A DNA stretch of 64,000 nt from NCBI RefSeq assembly GCF_021869535.1, contig NW_026262690.1, positions 13,131,501 through 13,195,500 of the forward strand, given 5' to 3'. The DNA is from Mytilus californianus (taxonomy: Eukaryota; Mollusca; Bivalvia; Mytilida; Mytilidae). The notes beneath the pieces are model-generated. The model was not told the DNA's origin, did not search any database, and was given only the letters and a program-made list of their open reading frames with translations. A program made the translations under genes and the position numbers. Positions within the stretch are counted from its first letter, which is position 1. Each line of letters starts with the position of its first letter. Positions 12,869 to 23,507 of this stretch are shown one piece after another.

Positions 12869-13140
12869 GGGAGCTACCATTTGATTTTTATGGGGGGGGG
12901 GGGGGGGGGGGGGGGGGTAGGATGAAAAATTTTGTCCTGCCTTTTTATTTTTCCCTCTATTCGGTCCTGCCTTTTTATTTTTCTCTCTATTCGGTCCTGC
13001 CTTTTTTTTTTTTTTAGTTTATCCTGACTTTTTTTTTTACATAAATTGTCATCCTGCCTTTTTTTTTTTTGCAAATAATCTCATCCTGCCTATTTTTTGC
13101 TCAAAACTCCTGTCCTGCCTATTTTTTTCAAATTTCAGGG
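12869..13140 (+). mobile_element. Truncated copy of a G-tract inverted-repeat element
   Basis: Starts with GGGAGCTACCATTTGATTTT, a run of 26 G (12892-12917), then tandem 'tcctgcctttttattttt' boxes as in the complete copy at 13248-13545. The right inverted repeat is missing; sequence unrelated to the element follows after 'caaatttcaggg'. Confidence 0.7.
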
Positions 13141-13247
13141 TCCATAAAGGGCATAAAATCAGATACAATTGATTAAAATAATTGGTAACAACAACAATAA
13201 TAGTCACTTGTAAATAAAAAATGAAATACTTGAAAACTTATCAATTA

Positions 13248-13545
13248 GGGAGCTACCATTTGATTTTTATGGGGGGGGGGGGGGGGGGGGGGCTAGGATG
13301 AAAAATTTTGTCCTGCCTTTTTATTTTTCCCTCTATTCGGTCCTGCCTTTTTATTTTTCACTCTATTCGGTCCTGCCTTTTTTTTTTTTTATTTATCCTG
13401 ACTTTTTTTTTTACATAAATTGTCATCCTGCCTTTTTTTTTGCAAATAATCTCATCCTGCCTTTTTTTTTACTCAAAACTCCTGTCCTGCCTATTTTTTT
13501 CAAATTTCATCCTAGCCCCCCCATGAAAATCAAATGGTAGCTCCC
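13248..13545 (+). mobile_element. G-tract inverted-repeat element, complete small copy
   Basis: The left end GGGAGCTACCATTTGATTTT is followed by a run of 22 G. The right end 'caaatggtagctccc' is its inverse, preceded by a C run. The interior is a row of 'tcctgccttttt' boxes, all in one orientation. It is flanked by TTA on both sides ('caatta' / 'ttatcaac'), which may be a 3-bp target duplication. Non-coding and non-autonomous. Confidence 0.75.
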
Positions 13546-14313
13546 TTATCAACTTTTACTTTCGCTTTTACATATTTTCTGGAAATTAATTTGCCTGCTA
13601 GTGTTATTGCTGGTCCTTCCGGTCGTCAAACATTGACAGTTATAAGGTAAGTCATTCATAATCATATTTGTAAAAATACATAGGACAATATTTGGACGAT
13701 TAACTAATAATTCAATATGAAATACAAGATATAAAATGTACTTTTGGTTTTGTTGTGCCTTTGTGAGCTTTTTCTGACGTATTCACCAACTGTTTTACTA
13801 GCAGTTATATTATCAGGAAATATTTAACTCAGATAGACACTATATGAACTTCATTCACAAGAAACAACAATACATTGTCAATACCAAATAGAGTTAACTA
13901 TGACTTTAGGATGAAGAACAGCAATGAAAGTACTCTTCTAATAATTTTGATTATTTGCATGCGCGCGACTAATTTTGTGTATTAGATCAACTACTCGTAT
14001 ATCAAAAAATTAAAAAATACAACTCCAACGGCAGCCAAATGTCAATACTGTTCGTAAATCACAAACAAAAATTAAAAGATCACACTCTGTTTTACCTGTA
14101 TGTGAAAAACAAACTGTGTCTACGCCAACCAATTAACAACGAATGCTTAAATCACCGAAAATATACCCACAGAACCTTATCTACATAAAAATAAATAACA
14201 GAGATATGGGTTATATGTATCTGAGTCGATACATAAACAAAGAGAACAGAAATCATCAAAAATACCAATTGGTACGACAGACCACATCTACCACACGACC
14301 AGGATAGCCTAAG

Positions 14314-16593
14314 TTGCTAAAGGTACATAATGTGGTTGGTATAAACCAGCTTGAAGTGCACACAAGCATACCTTTAGCCTATCTAAACCAGCCTGACTTG
14401 ATAAAGGTACATAATGTGGCGGGTATAAACCAGCTTGAAGTGCACACAAGCATTCCTTTAACCTTTCTAAACCAGCCTGACTTGGTAAAGGTACATAATG
14501 TGGCGGGTATAAACCAGCTTGAAGTGCACACAAGCATTCCTTTAGCCTGTCTAAACCAGCCTGAGTTGGTAAAGGTACATAATGTGGCGGGTATAAACCA
14601 GCTTGAAGTGCACACAAGCATTCCTTTAACCTATCTAAACCAACCTGACTTGGTAAAGGTACATAATGTGGTTGGTATAAACCAGCTTGAAGTGCACACA
14701 AGCATACCTTTAGCCTATCTAAACCAGCCTGACTTGGTAAAGGTACATAATGTGGCGGGTATAAACCAGCTTGAAGTGCACACAAGCATTCCTTTAACCT
14801 GTCTAAACCAGCCTGACTTGGTAAAGGTACATAATGTGGCGGGTATAAACCAGCTTGAAGTGCACACACGCATTCCTTTAGCCTATCTAAACCAGCCTGG
14901 CTTGGTAAAGATACATAATGTGGTGCACACAAGCATTCCTTTAGCCTGTCTAAACCAGCCTGACTTGGTAAAGGTACATAATGTCGCGGGTATAAACCAG
15001 CTTGAAGTGCACACAAGCATTCCTTTAGCCTGTCTAAACCAGCCTGACTTGGTAAAGGTACATAATGTGGCGGCTATAAACCAGCTTGAAGTGCACACAA
15101 GCATACCTTTAGCCTGTCTAAACCAGCCTGACTTGGTAAAGGTACATAATATGGTGGGTATAAACCAGCTTGAAGTGCACTCAAGCATTCCTTTAGCCTG
15201 TCTAAACCAGCCTGACTTGGTAAAGGTACATAATATGGTGGGTATAAACCAGCTTGAAGTGCACACAAGCATTCCTTTAGCCTGTCTAAACCAGCCTGAC
15301 TTGGTAAAGGTACATAATATGGTGGGTATAAACCAGCTTGAAGTGCACACAAGCATTCCTTTAGCCTGTCTAAACCAGCCTGACTTGGTAAAGGTACATA
15401 GTGTGGTTGGTATAAACCAGCTTGAAGTGCACTCAAGCATTCCTTTAGCCTGTCTAAACCAGCCTGACTTGGTAAAGGTACATAGTGTGGTTGGTATAAA
15501 CCAGCTTGAAGTGCACTCAAGCATTCCTTTGGCCTGTCTAAACCAGCCTGACTTGGTAAAGGTACATAATGTGGCGGGTATAAACCAGCTTGAAGTGCAC
15601 ACAAGCATTACTTTAGCCTGTCTAAACCACCCTGACTTGGTAAAGGTGTATAATATGGTGGGTATAAACCAGCTTGAAGTGCACACAAGCATTCCTTTAG
15701 CCTGTCTAAACCAGCCTGACTTGGTAAAGGTACATAATATGGTGGGTATAAACCAGCTTGAAGTGCACACAAGCATTCCTTTAGCCTGTCTAAACCAGCC
15801 TGACTTGGTAAAGGTACATAGTGTGGTTGGTATAAACCAGCTTGAAGTGCACTCAAGCATTCCTTTAGCCTGTCTAAACCAGCCTGACTTGGTAAAGGTA
15901 CATAGTGTGGTTGGTATAAACCAGCTTGAAGTGCACTCAAGCATTCCTTTGGCCTGTCTAAACCAGCCTGACTTGGTAAAGGTACATAATGTGGCGGGTA
16001 TAAACCAGCTTGAAGTGCACACAAGCATTACTTTAGCCTGTCTAAACCACCCTGACTTGGTAAAGGTGTATAATATGGTGGGTATAAACCAGCTTGAAGT
16101 GCACACAAGCATTCCTTTAGCCTGTCTAAACCAGCCTGACTTGGTAAAGGTACATAATATGGTGGGTATAAACCAGCTTGAAGTGCACACAAGCATTCCT
16201 TTAGCCTGTCTAAACCAGCCTGACTTGGTAAAGGTACATAGTGTGGTTGGTATAAACCAGCTTGAAGTGCACTCAAGCATTCCTTTAGCCTGTCTAAACC
16301 AGCCTGACTTGGTAAAGGTACATAGTGTGGTTGGTATAAACCAGCTTGAAGTGCACTCAAGCATTCCTTTAGCCTGTCTAAACCAGCCTGACTTGGTAAA
16401 GGTACATAGTGTGGTTGGTATAAACCAGCTTGAAGTGCACTCAAGCATTCCTTTGGCCTGTCTAAACCAGCCTGACTTGGTAAAGGTACATAATGTGGCG
16501 GGTATAAACCAGCTTGAAGTGCACACAAGCATTACTTTAGCCTGTCTAAACCACCCTGACTTGGTAAAGGTACATAGTGTAAATAATATATAA
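14314..16593 (+). repeat. Minisatellite, 84-bp unit, about 27 copies
   Basis: The unit contains 'cttggtaaaggtacataatg', 'gggtataaaccagcttgaag' and 'tgcacacaagcattccttta'. Because 84 is a multiple of three, several frames on both strands stay open through the array (one plus-strand frame for 759 codons, one minus-strand frame for 586). These frames have no start or splice context of their own, and the unexpanded copy A has no gene here, so I treat them as by-products. One unit near 14908-14935 is shortened. Units from about 15181 fall into 420-bp (five-unit) higher-order blocks. Confidence 0.95.
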
Positions 16594-16612
16594 TAAAATA
16601 TTGAATCTGAAT

Positions 16613-16990
16613 CTATAAACCAGCTTGAAGTGCACACAAACATTCCTTTAGCCTATCTAAACCATATGTCGTACAACTACCAGGATTAAAATTGTGTATA
16701 CCAGAGGCGCGCTTTAACTACAAAATACTCATCAGTGACGCTCGAATAAAAATATTAAAGGCAAAATAAAGTTGAAGAGCATTGAGGACCCAACATTCCG
16801 AAAGGTTTTGCCAAATACAGCTAAGGCAATCTATTCCTGGTATAGCAAATCCTTAGTATTTCGAAAAATTCAATGCTTTGTAAACTGTTAACTTAAATTA
16901 TAATTATGACCATATTGTGATATTTGATCATATTTCACGTCAACACAGAAGTGCTGACTACTGGGCTGGTGATACCCGCGGGGAGGAACC
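16613..16990 (+). repeat. Partial 84-bp unit plus 'GCCAGAGGCGCG'-type repeat
   Basis: 16613-16665 is a broken minisatellite unit beyond a short unrelated spacer. From 16674 the dispersed repeat seen at 3226-3508 follows ('ataccagaggcgcgcttt', 'atcagtgacgctcgaata', 'ggtgatacccgcgg'). Confidence 0.7.
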
Positions 16991-17183
16991 TCCGCCAGCT
17001 GTGGTATCGACCCAACCAAAGCATTTATACCGTGAATGAATATTACTAAACTTACCTTCCCAAAAAAAAAAATTTACATATACCAAACAAAAACGAACAG
17101 ACGAAGTAGTTTTAAAGCACTATGTTTATTGGACAGAACAGAAGTTAAAAGAATAGTTTTTTTTCTATTACAGTATACATACA

Positions 17184-20100
17184 ATGAACATTCACCTGTC
17201 TTTGCAAATGGAGTGTGCCAGGTGTCAGAGATCAGGAATAACTTTAAAGCGATGCACTGGGTGTTACATGGTTTCTTATTGCTCTAAGATTTGTCAAAGA
17301 GCAGGTTGGGTTGAACATAAATTGACATGCAATAAAACAAATATACAAACGATCAGTAGCAAAAGGGAAACTTTTAACAAATCTACAGAAAATGTACCAA
17401 ATGAACAATCCGAAGGCTTTAATACATCGATGGATGGCGAAAAGATAGAAATTGGGAAAAATGAGTGTCAAACAAAACCAAAAATACAAATTATGAAGCC
17501 ACAAAGTGAAAACCAGAAATTGCAGCCAACGATCAAAACAATAATCAAAAGTGAAACTAAAAATGATCAAACCGTATGCTCTGTTTGCGAGGAAAGTACC
17601 GATAAGAAATGCTCAAAGTGCAAAAAGGTATTTTATTGTTCCAAGGTATGCCAGAGGAATGATTGGAGAAATCATAAATTAACCTGTCTAAATCGGGAAG
17701 GCAACACCGAACAACATTCGTCTTTTGGTGCAGGGTTTTCAACATTTAGTCCGTTCTCGTCATTTTTACAGCAAGAAAATCTATCCATGACTGCAATTAC
17801 TACTGAAGAAAAATTCCAGAGAGCTATTAAACTGGCACAGAATCGGTTTCCATTCCAAAAGATTGTGTGTTTGCTAGAAGAAGTTCAAACTGAAAACATT
17901 TTCTTTCGCCCACAAACGCACGATGTCCTGGTTGCTTTTATAACCAGATATCATCATTACCGACAACGACATTGTATCTATATACAGGTAGGAAAAACGG
18001 TATAAAAATGTACTAATACGAATGGAATCAATGTCTATACCTTCTAGAAGTATATCTCCAAGCTGACTTCATTAGAATAATTTTACATTTTTTTTCAGTG
18101 AATCAATGTCTATATATACTTGACTACCTTCTAGAAGTATATCTCCCAGCTGACTTCATTCGAATATTTTTTTCATTTTTTTCAGGACTTGGTACATTAA
18201 TCTTAGAATAAAATAAGTGGGTTGTCAGCCATATGAAAAGGGAACACCAAATGTTCAAAACTTCAATGCAATGTATATTCAAAAGAGTAAATTGCCATAT
18301 TTTCCGGCCACTTTTATGGAAAAAATCTTTGGACTGAATATGTTTTTTAGGGCAATGTTCTGACTAGGTATAGACATTTTTTTAAAGAACTCGATGAAAC
18401 CATGATACACGTTTCATTTATAATTCGACACGACATAATATATCAGTTTTAAGGAGTAGAATATTGAGTTAGCATCACACATTAAGATAGGTTACAATTT
18501 CAGTGCAGTTTTAGCAAAGGAAAAATTGAATGGCAATGTGTTCAGATCATATTTTAGTATGCAGACATATTGCTTGGCGGCATTAGGGGGACAATAATGG
18601 TTTTGTTTTGTATTAAACAGTGACGGACAATTCCGGATTGTCATGCTTTCTCATCACATGTTGGTTATCACTAATATCAGTGCCCCTGAGTACGGAAATA
18701 CAGTTTGAAAATTGGATTATAAAACGGAAAATAGTAAAATAAATGATTAATGTCAATGAAAATGTATAAATACATATCACTGAGTTAAGCTTAATACATA
18801 TCACTGAGTTAAGCTTAAGTATATCACTGAGTTAAGCTTAATATATATCATTGAGTTAAGCTTAATGCATATCACTGAGTTAAGCTTAATGCATATCACT
18901 GAGTTAAGCTTAACACATATCACTGAGTTAAGCTTAATGCATATCACTGAGTTAAGCTTAACACATATCACTGAGTTAAGCTTAATACATATCACTGAGT
19001 TAAGCTAAATGCATATCACTGAGTTAAGCTTAATACATATCACTGAGTTAAGCTTCATACATATCACTGAGTTACACTTTGCCTTTAAAATCAATTTTTC
19101 AAGATGGAGTTATTTATCACAGAATATAAAAAAAAATGACCTTTTTTACACACGGTAACTAGCTGAAACATAGCTTAAATGATTAGGGAAAATGTCAAAA
19201 CATGGGATATTCTTAAATTTTTCATTTTGTGCGTTACCGTGCGACAGTTTTATTCTTTAAAACGGAAGTTTTACTTACGTGTATAATGATTTGAATATCA
19301 AGAGTTCAACTTGCCTCCCGTACACCATGGATTTGACTATTTCAGAACTCAAAAAAAATATGAGTATATTTTAGTAGTCTGCCATTAAGAAAAGTTTATG
19401 TGGTGATCAACATTTTTGTAAGCTGTTTGTTTTGTTCACACATTGTTGTCAATATAATGGAATTTTATGCGACTGTCATACAATTGAGAGGTTTAGCAAG
19501 CTATAAATTAAAACCAGGTTTAATCCACCATTTTCTACATAAAGAAATGCCTGTACCAAGTCAGGAATATGACAGTTGTTTTCCATTCGTTTAATGTGTT
19601 TGAGCTTTTGCCATTTGATAAGGGACTTTCCGTTTTGAATTTTCCTTGGAGTTCGGTATTTTTGTTATTTTACTTTTTTCATCAGATAACAGTAAATCAA
19701 CAGAAAACATAAACTGTTTATGCCAATTCAATGACTATTTTTTTCAATTCAAAAAAGGTGATATAAAGGGTATATATTTATACATTTAAAAAGAACATTA
19801 TTCACCATTTAAAACATTCATCCAAATATTTAGATTTCGAGCATACATTTTGTACATAACGTTTATTTATGAACGCACTTTTTTGGAGGGTATTATACGG
19901 GTTTGTTTTTCTGACATCGAGTTGGTTCTGTTGTTGAGTGACGAACAATTGTTGGATGACTTTCAGTGCTCGTTGATACAATCCCTCCATTAGCCGATAC
20001 TTTGCTGTACTGACATGATTTAATTGTTTGTCAGTTTCTGCTGCTGTGTCGTTGCACTAAAACTTAGGTTTAAACATTCTAAGGCAAAGCTGACCTTTGT

Positions 20101-23100
20101 AGCTATTTACTATTCTGTTTGGCTTTTGGGTTTCAGGCTCTTAAGGCTTTCAATCTTTATGTTTTAAGTGCACACGAGGAGGTTTATTCCAGAAACACCT
20201 GGAATGCGCACGAAAAATGGTTCACGTGTATAAAAAAAAGTATCACGTGGTTGCTACCGCTGCTGGTGGAATATTTAATATTTCTTAACTTTTGATGTAA
20301 CTTAAAAGTTCACCTGATGAGGACCCATCCATAAACACGTGCTCATAAAAATGTTTAATCAACGATAAGATTTTTTTCGTAAATACCAATTTAAAAATTG
20401 CTCTACTGACTTACAAATAAGCTAGTAAAGAAAGGTTCTAAATTTAAATCATCCCGTCGAAAAATTTACAAACGCCTCACTAGTTAGTTGACCGTTATAG
20501 AATATCTGCTTCACAGATGACGGACGGATATATTCCGATTGTCGTAACCACAATGATCCCTTCCTCTTTTCTTCGAATGTGACATCCCCGAATTAGACTT
20601 ATCACCGAGTTTGTACTTGCCTGAGCAATACTACTGGTGTCACATATGAAGCAGGATCTACCTACTCTTCCGGAGCACCAGAAATTACCCCCGACGGGGT
20701 TTGTTTTTTTCTCAGTCTTTAATTTTCTATGTTGTGTTTTATATAAGGCCGTTTGTCGTTTGGTCATTTTTCGTTTTTTGTCATTGCGTCGTCAGTTTGT
20801 CGTCGTTTTATGAGTTTGAATATCCCTTTGATATCTTCCGTCTCTGTTTCTCATTCATTAACCTTTGCAGTTGTTATAAAAAGGTAAGCAGATACCTACA
20901 AAATGACAATCAATAACAATAGACAGAATAAACAGTGACAATATCATGTTTCAAAAAAGACCAAAGTCCAAGAATCAATATAATAAAAGTAAAGATAAAT
21001 CAACTCTAATTATTTAGATATAGGAAGATGTGGTATGAGTGCCAATGAGACAACTCTCCATCCAAGTTACAATTTATAAAAGTAAACCATAATAGGGGAC
21101 GACCATTTGATATTCTTGGGGAGGCGGGGTGGGGTGGGCAGGAGGACTTGTTTTGGATCGGTTATTTATTTTTGTAAACTAAGAGGACAGATTATTTATG
21201 TTCTGCACTGTTGAAGCAAGATTTTTCATTTTCATTAAAACAAGGGACTGATTATTTATTTTCATAACTATATTAATAATATTTGAAAACATACAATTTT
21301 TAAATTCATTTTTTATTATAAATAATACATGTACAGTCAAGTCATTAATGTACCATTTAATCAAAATTAATCATCATCCTCTGCGGAAATGAATCTTCTG
21401 GATTCCAAACTGCATATACATGTATTGCATACATACACGGTATTAGGGTTTGGGCTGTGACTAGCCTCTTTTAAAAGTATTGCCAAATATATTTACCCCG
21501 AGTGGAGCGAGGCAAAAAAATTTTGAAGGGTTTTGAAGCCCCTGAAGGCCCAAAGAAACTATAGAACAAATGATGCAAAATCGTGCTTTCTGTGCGTTCC
21601 CAGACCTTTTCTTATTCTGAAAACGCAAGTTCTGTTTAAATAATTTTTTGACAATATTTTGGTCTCAAAGCAAAATGTATAGATTCAGCATAAGACTTAA
21701 GTTTTTATGGACAACATCAAAAGACCAATATGTTAAGTATGTGGCTGCTTGTTTTTTTTTTTTTTGTTTTTTTTTTGTTGTTTCGGTATGCAGAATTTAA
21801 ATCTTTTATACCTGTAAATTATATGGGGTTTTATTCAAATTAAGTTAAGAGGGGGTTGATTATCAGTGATATAACTATGTCAAGTAATTTTTAATAACAC
21901 ATTTCAATTACAACTTGATGTAGCTCTTAACTGGGATACAATTTAAAGTAGTAAAGTTGTAAAATTAGCTGAAAAGTCTTAAATAAAATAAAACTCATGA
22001 TCAAGTTGAAAACAAAATTACTAAATCACAAAAGGAATGCAACACTAAGAGAATACAGAAGGGCAATCAATGAACAAAAGACAAATTTAAAGAAACATTG
22101 ATCCCGAAAAAACAGGTGCTACGTCCAAGATAGAACAGAACTTGCTTCTTGCAAACACTCGCTGTGAAAACAATTTGATATGAAGACAAGCTTTTGGTTT
22201 TAAAATTTCCTACATAAAGGCATTTGCCTCAATGTAGTTACAGCCCTGTAATAAAAGTGAGGTAAGTGTTCCTGAGCCAATATACCTCAAGTTAAATGAA
22301 ACCCATTTTCAGACATTTCAAGTATATTTAAATAATATTTATACCTTTATTATTAAAAGATTTGGGAAGTGTTTCCCGATTTTTTTTTTTAAACAGATGA
22401 ATTTTATGAAGAATCTGGTGCCACCTCATACTTTCGAATAGCATTTATAAAATGGCTCAAAGACCTACCAAGTTATTCATTTTCAATACATTGTAAGTCA
22501 GGTTATTTATTTTCGAACTACCACAGAACAAACCATTTATTTTTGTGTTTATCAAGGCTGGGTTATTTATTTTCAAAATCCTCCTGCCCCACCCCCCCCC
22601 CCCCCCCCAGAATATCAAATGGTCGTCCCCTTATAGGTCAAGGAGCGGCCTTCAACACGGAGCATTGGCTCACACCGAACAGCAAGCTATAAAGGGCCCC
22701 AAAAAATTACTAGTGTAAAACCATTCAAACGGAAAAACCAATAAGCCTACCTTACTTTAGTAATGGATGTTCCTGCTAAACTGGTGGCACTCATCGTGTT
22801 ACTCCTTACAAGTAAACATTTGGTGATATATCGTATTCAGAAATGACAAAAACGAGAACGTCATTTCCGATTAATCTTCTCTTTTTCCCTTTTATATATA
22901 AGTTCAGCAACTTTTAAGGTACTAATTTTGAACCATATAGTTTGCTATTTATATCCATAGTGTACAATATCTATTATTTCTTATATATGATTTTTTCAGG
23001 ACAAATATGGAGAGGAAATATATGTCGCATTTTACCTGGACTATGATAATCCATTTCCGTTCTTCAGCTGGTCCGGTATAAGACCAGGATGTTTTATTAC

Positions 23101-23191
23101 CATTGATAATCCATTTATACACTACTTTATGGACGGATCTGTAGGGCTGCGAATTGAGGAACCATCCGGGATTTCAATCATAGACGTATAA
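17184..23191 (+). CDS. Gene 2: double MYND zinc-finger protein with a novel-looking C-terminal domain
   Basis: Coding exons 17184-17987 and 23000-23191, phase-0 intron (donor GTAGGA, acceptor TTTTTTCAG); predicted 331 aa. The first exon has an acceptor at 17171-17173 (ctattaCAG), so a 5' UTR exon lies upstream. ATG 17184 is the first in frame. MYND finger 1: residues 11-49 (CARCQRSG ... YCSKICQRAGW ... HKLTC). Finger 2: 132-168 (CSVCEEST ... FYCSKVCQRNDW ... HKLTC). Both keep the C-x2-C, C-x2-C, YCSxxCQ and H-x3-C ligands. Between them is a Lys/Asn/Glu-rich linker. Residues about 205-331 form a domain shared with gene 1 (EEIYVAFYLDY, SGIRPGCFITIDNP, YFMDGSVGL). MYND fingers usually bind proline-rich peptides, so a protein-protein adaptor role is plausible. 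Poly(A) signal AATAAA 23226-23231. Confidence 0.75.
18022..18185 (+). repeat. Direct duplication of about 80 bp, each copy ending in a splice-acceptor-like tract
   Basis: Two copies of 'gaatcaatgtctata ... cttctagaagtatatctcc ... agctgacttcatt' follow each other. Each is closed by a T-rich tract and CAG ('tttttttcagtgaatc' near 18100, 'atttttttcaggacttgg' near 18184). Confidence 0.7.
18775..19075 (+). repeat. Minisatellite, 24-bp unit, about 12 copies
   Basis: The unit is 'catatcactgagttaagctt' plus 'aata' or variants. Each unit contains the palindrome TTAAGCTTAA. The period is a multiple of three, so short frames of the type ICIKLNSV appear on the minus strand; they are not genes. Confidence 0.95.
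19545..19700 (+). repeat. Dispersed repeat ('accaagtcaggaatatgaca' type)
   Basis: 'Gcctgtaccaagtcaggaat', 'gacagttgttttccattcg' and 'ggactttccgttttgaat' are typical of the tails of dispersed elements in this window and resemble the 'cctgacttggtac' part at 1205 and 11195. Non-coding. Confidence 0.5.
20440..20920 (+). mobile_element. 3' remnant of a Penelope-like element
   Basis: Matches the end of the PLE at 49500-49870: 'ttagttgaccgttatagaat', 'tcacagatgacggacggata', 'ttccggagcaccagaaatta', 'ctcagtctttaattttctat' and 'gaatatccctttgatatctt'. The reading frame is broken; only the tail of the coding part and the 3' UTR remain. Confidence 0.7.
21015..22745 (+). repeat. Dispersed repeat interrupted by a DNA element
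   Basis: The outer repeat ('aagatgtggtatgagtgcca', 'gagacaactctccatccaag', then after the insertion 'ataggtcaaggagcggcctt', 'agcaagctataaagggcccc', 'actagtgtaaaaccattcaa') is intact at 44885-45080 and 48780-48985. Here it is split between 21094 and 22631 by the element described next. Confidence 0.8.
21095..22630. mobile_element. Large G-tract inverted-repeat element, 1.5 kb, non-autonomous
   Basis: Left end GGGGACGACCATTTGATATT followed by a G-rich stretch; right end is its inverse ('aatatcaaatggtcgtcccc') preceded by a 17-C run. Near both ends are boxes of the form GGTTATTTATTTTC, all in the same orientation. The target duplication is short (TAATA left, TTATA right, one mismatch; or 3 bp). 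The ACCATTTGAT..T core of the ends is shared with the smaller element at 13248-13545. No transposase frame is present. Confidence 0.75.
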
Positions 23192-23225
23192 AGGAACAAT
23201 GAGAATGTTTTATACCCATGCAGAA

Positions 23226-23231
23226 AATAAA
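23226..23231 (+). promoter_or_regulatory. Poly(A) signal of gene 2
   Basis: AATAAA, 35 bp past the stop codon. Confidence 0.6.
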
Positions 23232-23507
23232 TGGAAATTATCACATTTGTCCAAACAATCTGAATACTTTTATTTTGCATGTGCTAATATACATAAATAT
23301 TTTAAAACCAATAATAGCATGTGTACTCGATTATGATAAATAATAATCTAAAATGATCTAGATATATCAAATATTCCACCAGATCTTTTAATCCCAAACT
23401 AAATGTACTTTTCGAAAGTCTTTATTTGAACGTTTCGTGGGATATCTTAGTTATGTTTTTTTGAAGGAGGTATCGTCATTGTCATTATGATAGCTCTGAC
23501 TTAAATG

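Larger units (their letters stand above)
10508..16980. repeat. Segmental duplication, copy B (upstream of gene 2)
   Basis: Collinear with 503-3508 but more than twice as long. The extra length is accounted for by a 270-bp inverted-repeat element (11928-12197), a stretch at about 12380-12560, G-tract elements (12869-13140 and 13248-13545) and expansion of one 84-bp unit to about 27 (14314-16593). It ends within a dispersed repeat some 190 bp before the first identified exon of gene 2. Confidence 0.85.
17988..22999 (+). other. Intron of gene 2, repeat-filled
   Basis: A 5.0-kb phase-0 intron. It holds a duplicated acceptor-like segment (18022-18185), a 24-bp array (18775-19075), dispersed repeat (19545-19700), PLE debris (20440-20920) and a nested DNA element (21015-22740). 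The remaining parts, about 18190-18770 and 19080-19540, show nothing recognisable. Confidence 0.65.

Noticed and set aside
12835-13074. Gly-rich or Pro-rich small protein
   Set aside because: It arises from the G tract and T-rich boxes of an inverted-repeat element.
14314-16593. CRISPR-like array
   Set aside because: Units are head-to-tail with no unique spacers and the genome is eukaryotic.
14309-16643. Very long frames on both strands as repeat-protein genes
   Set aside because: They follow from an 84-bp period without stops; the unexpanded copy has no gene, and there is no splice or poly(A) context.
18775-19075. CRISPR-like or operator array
   Set aside because: A 24-bp tandem repeat without spacers.
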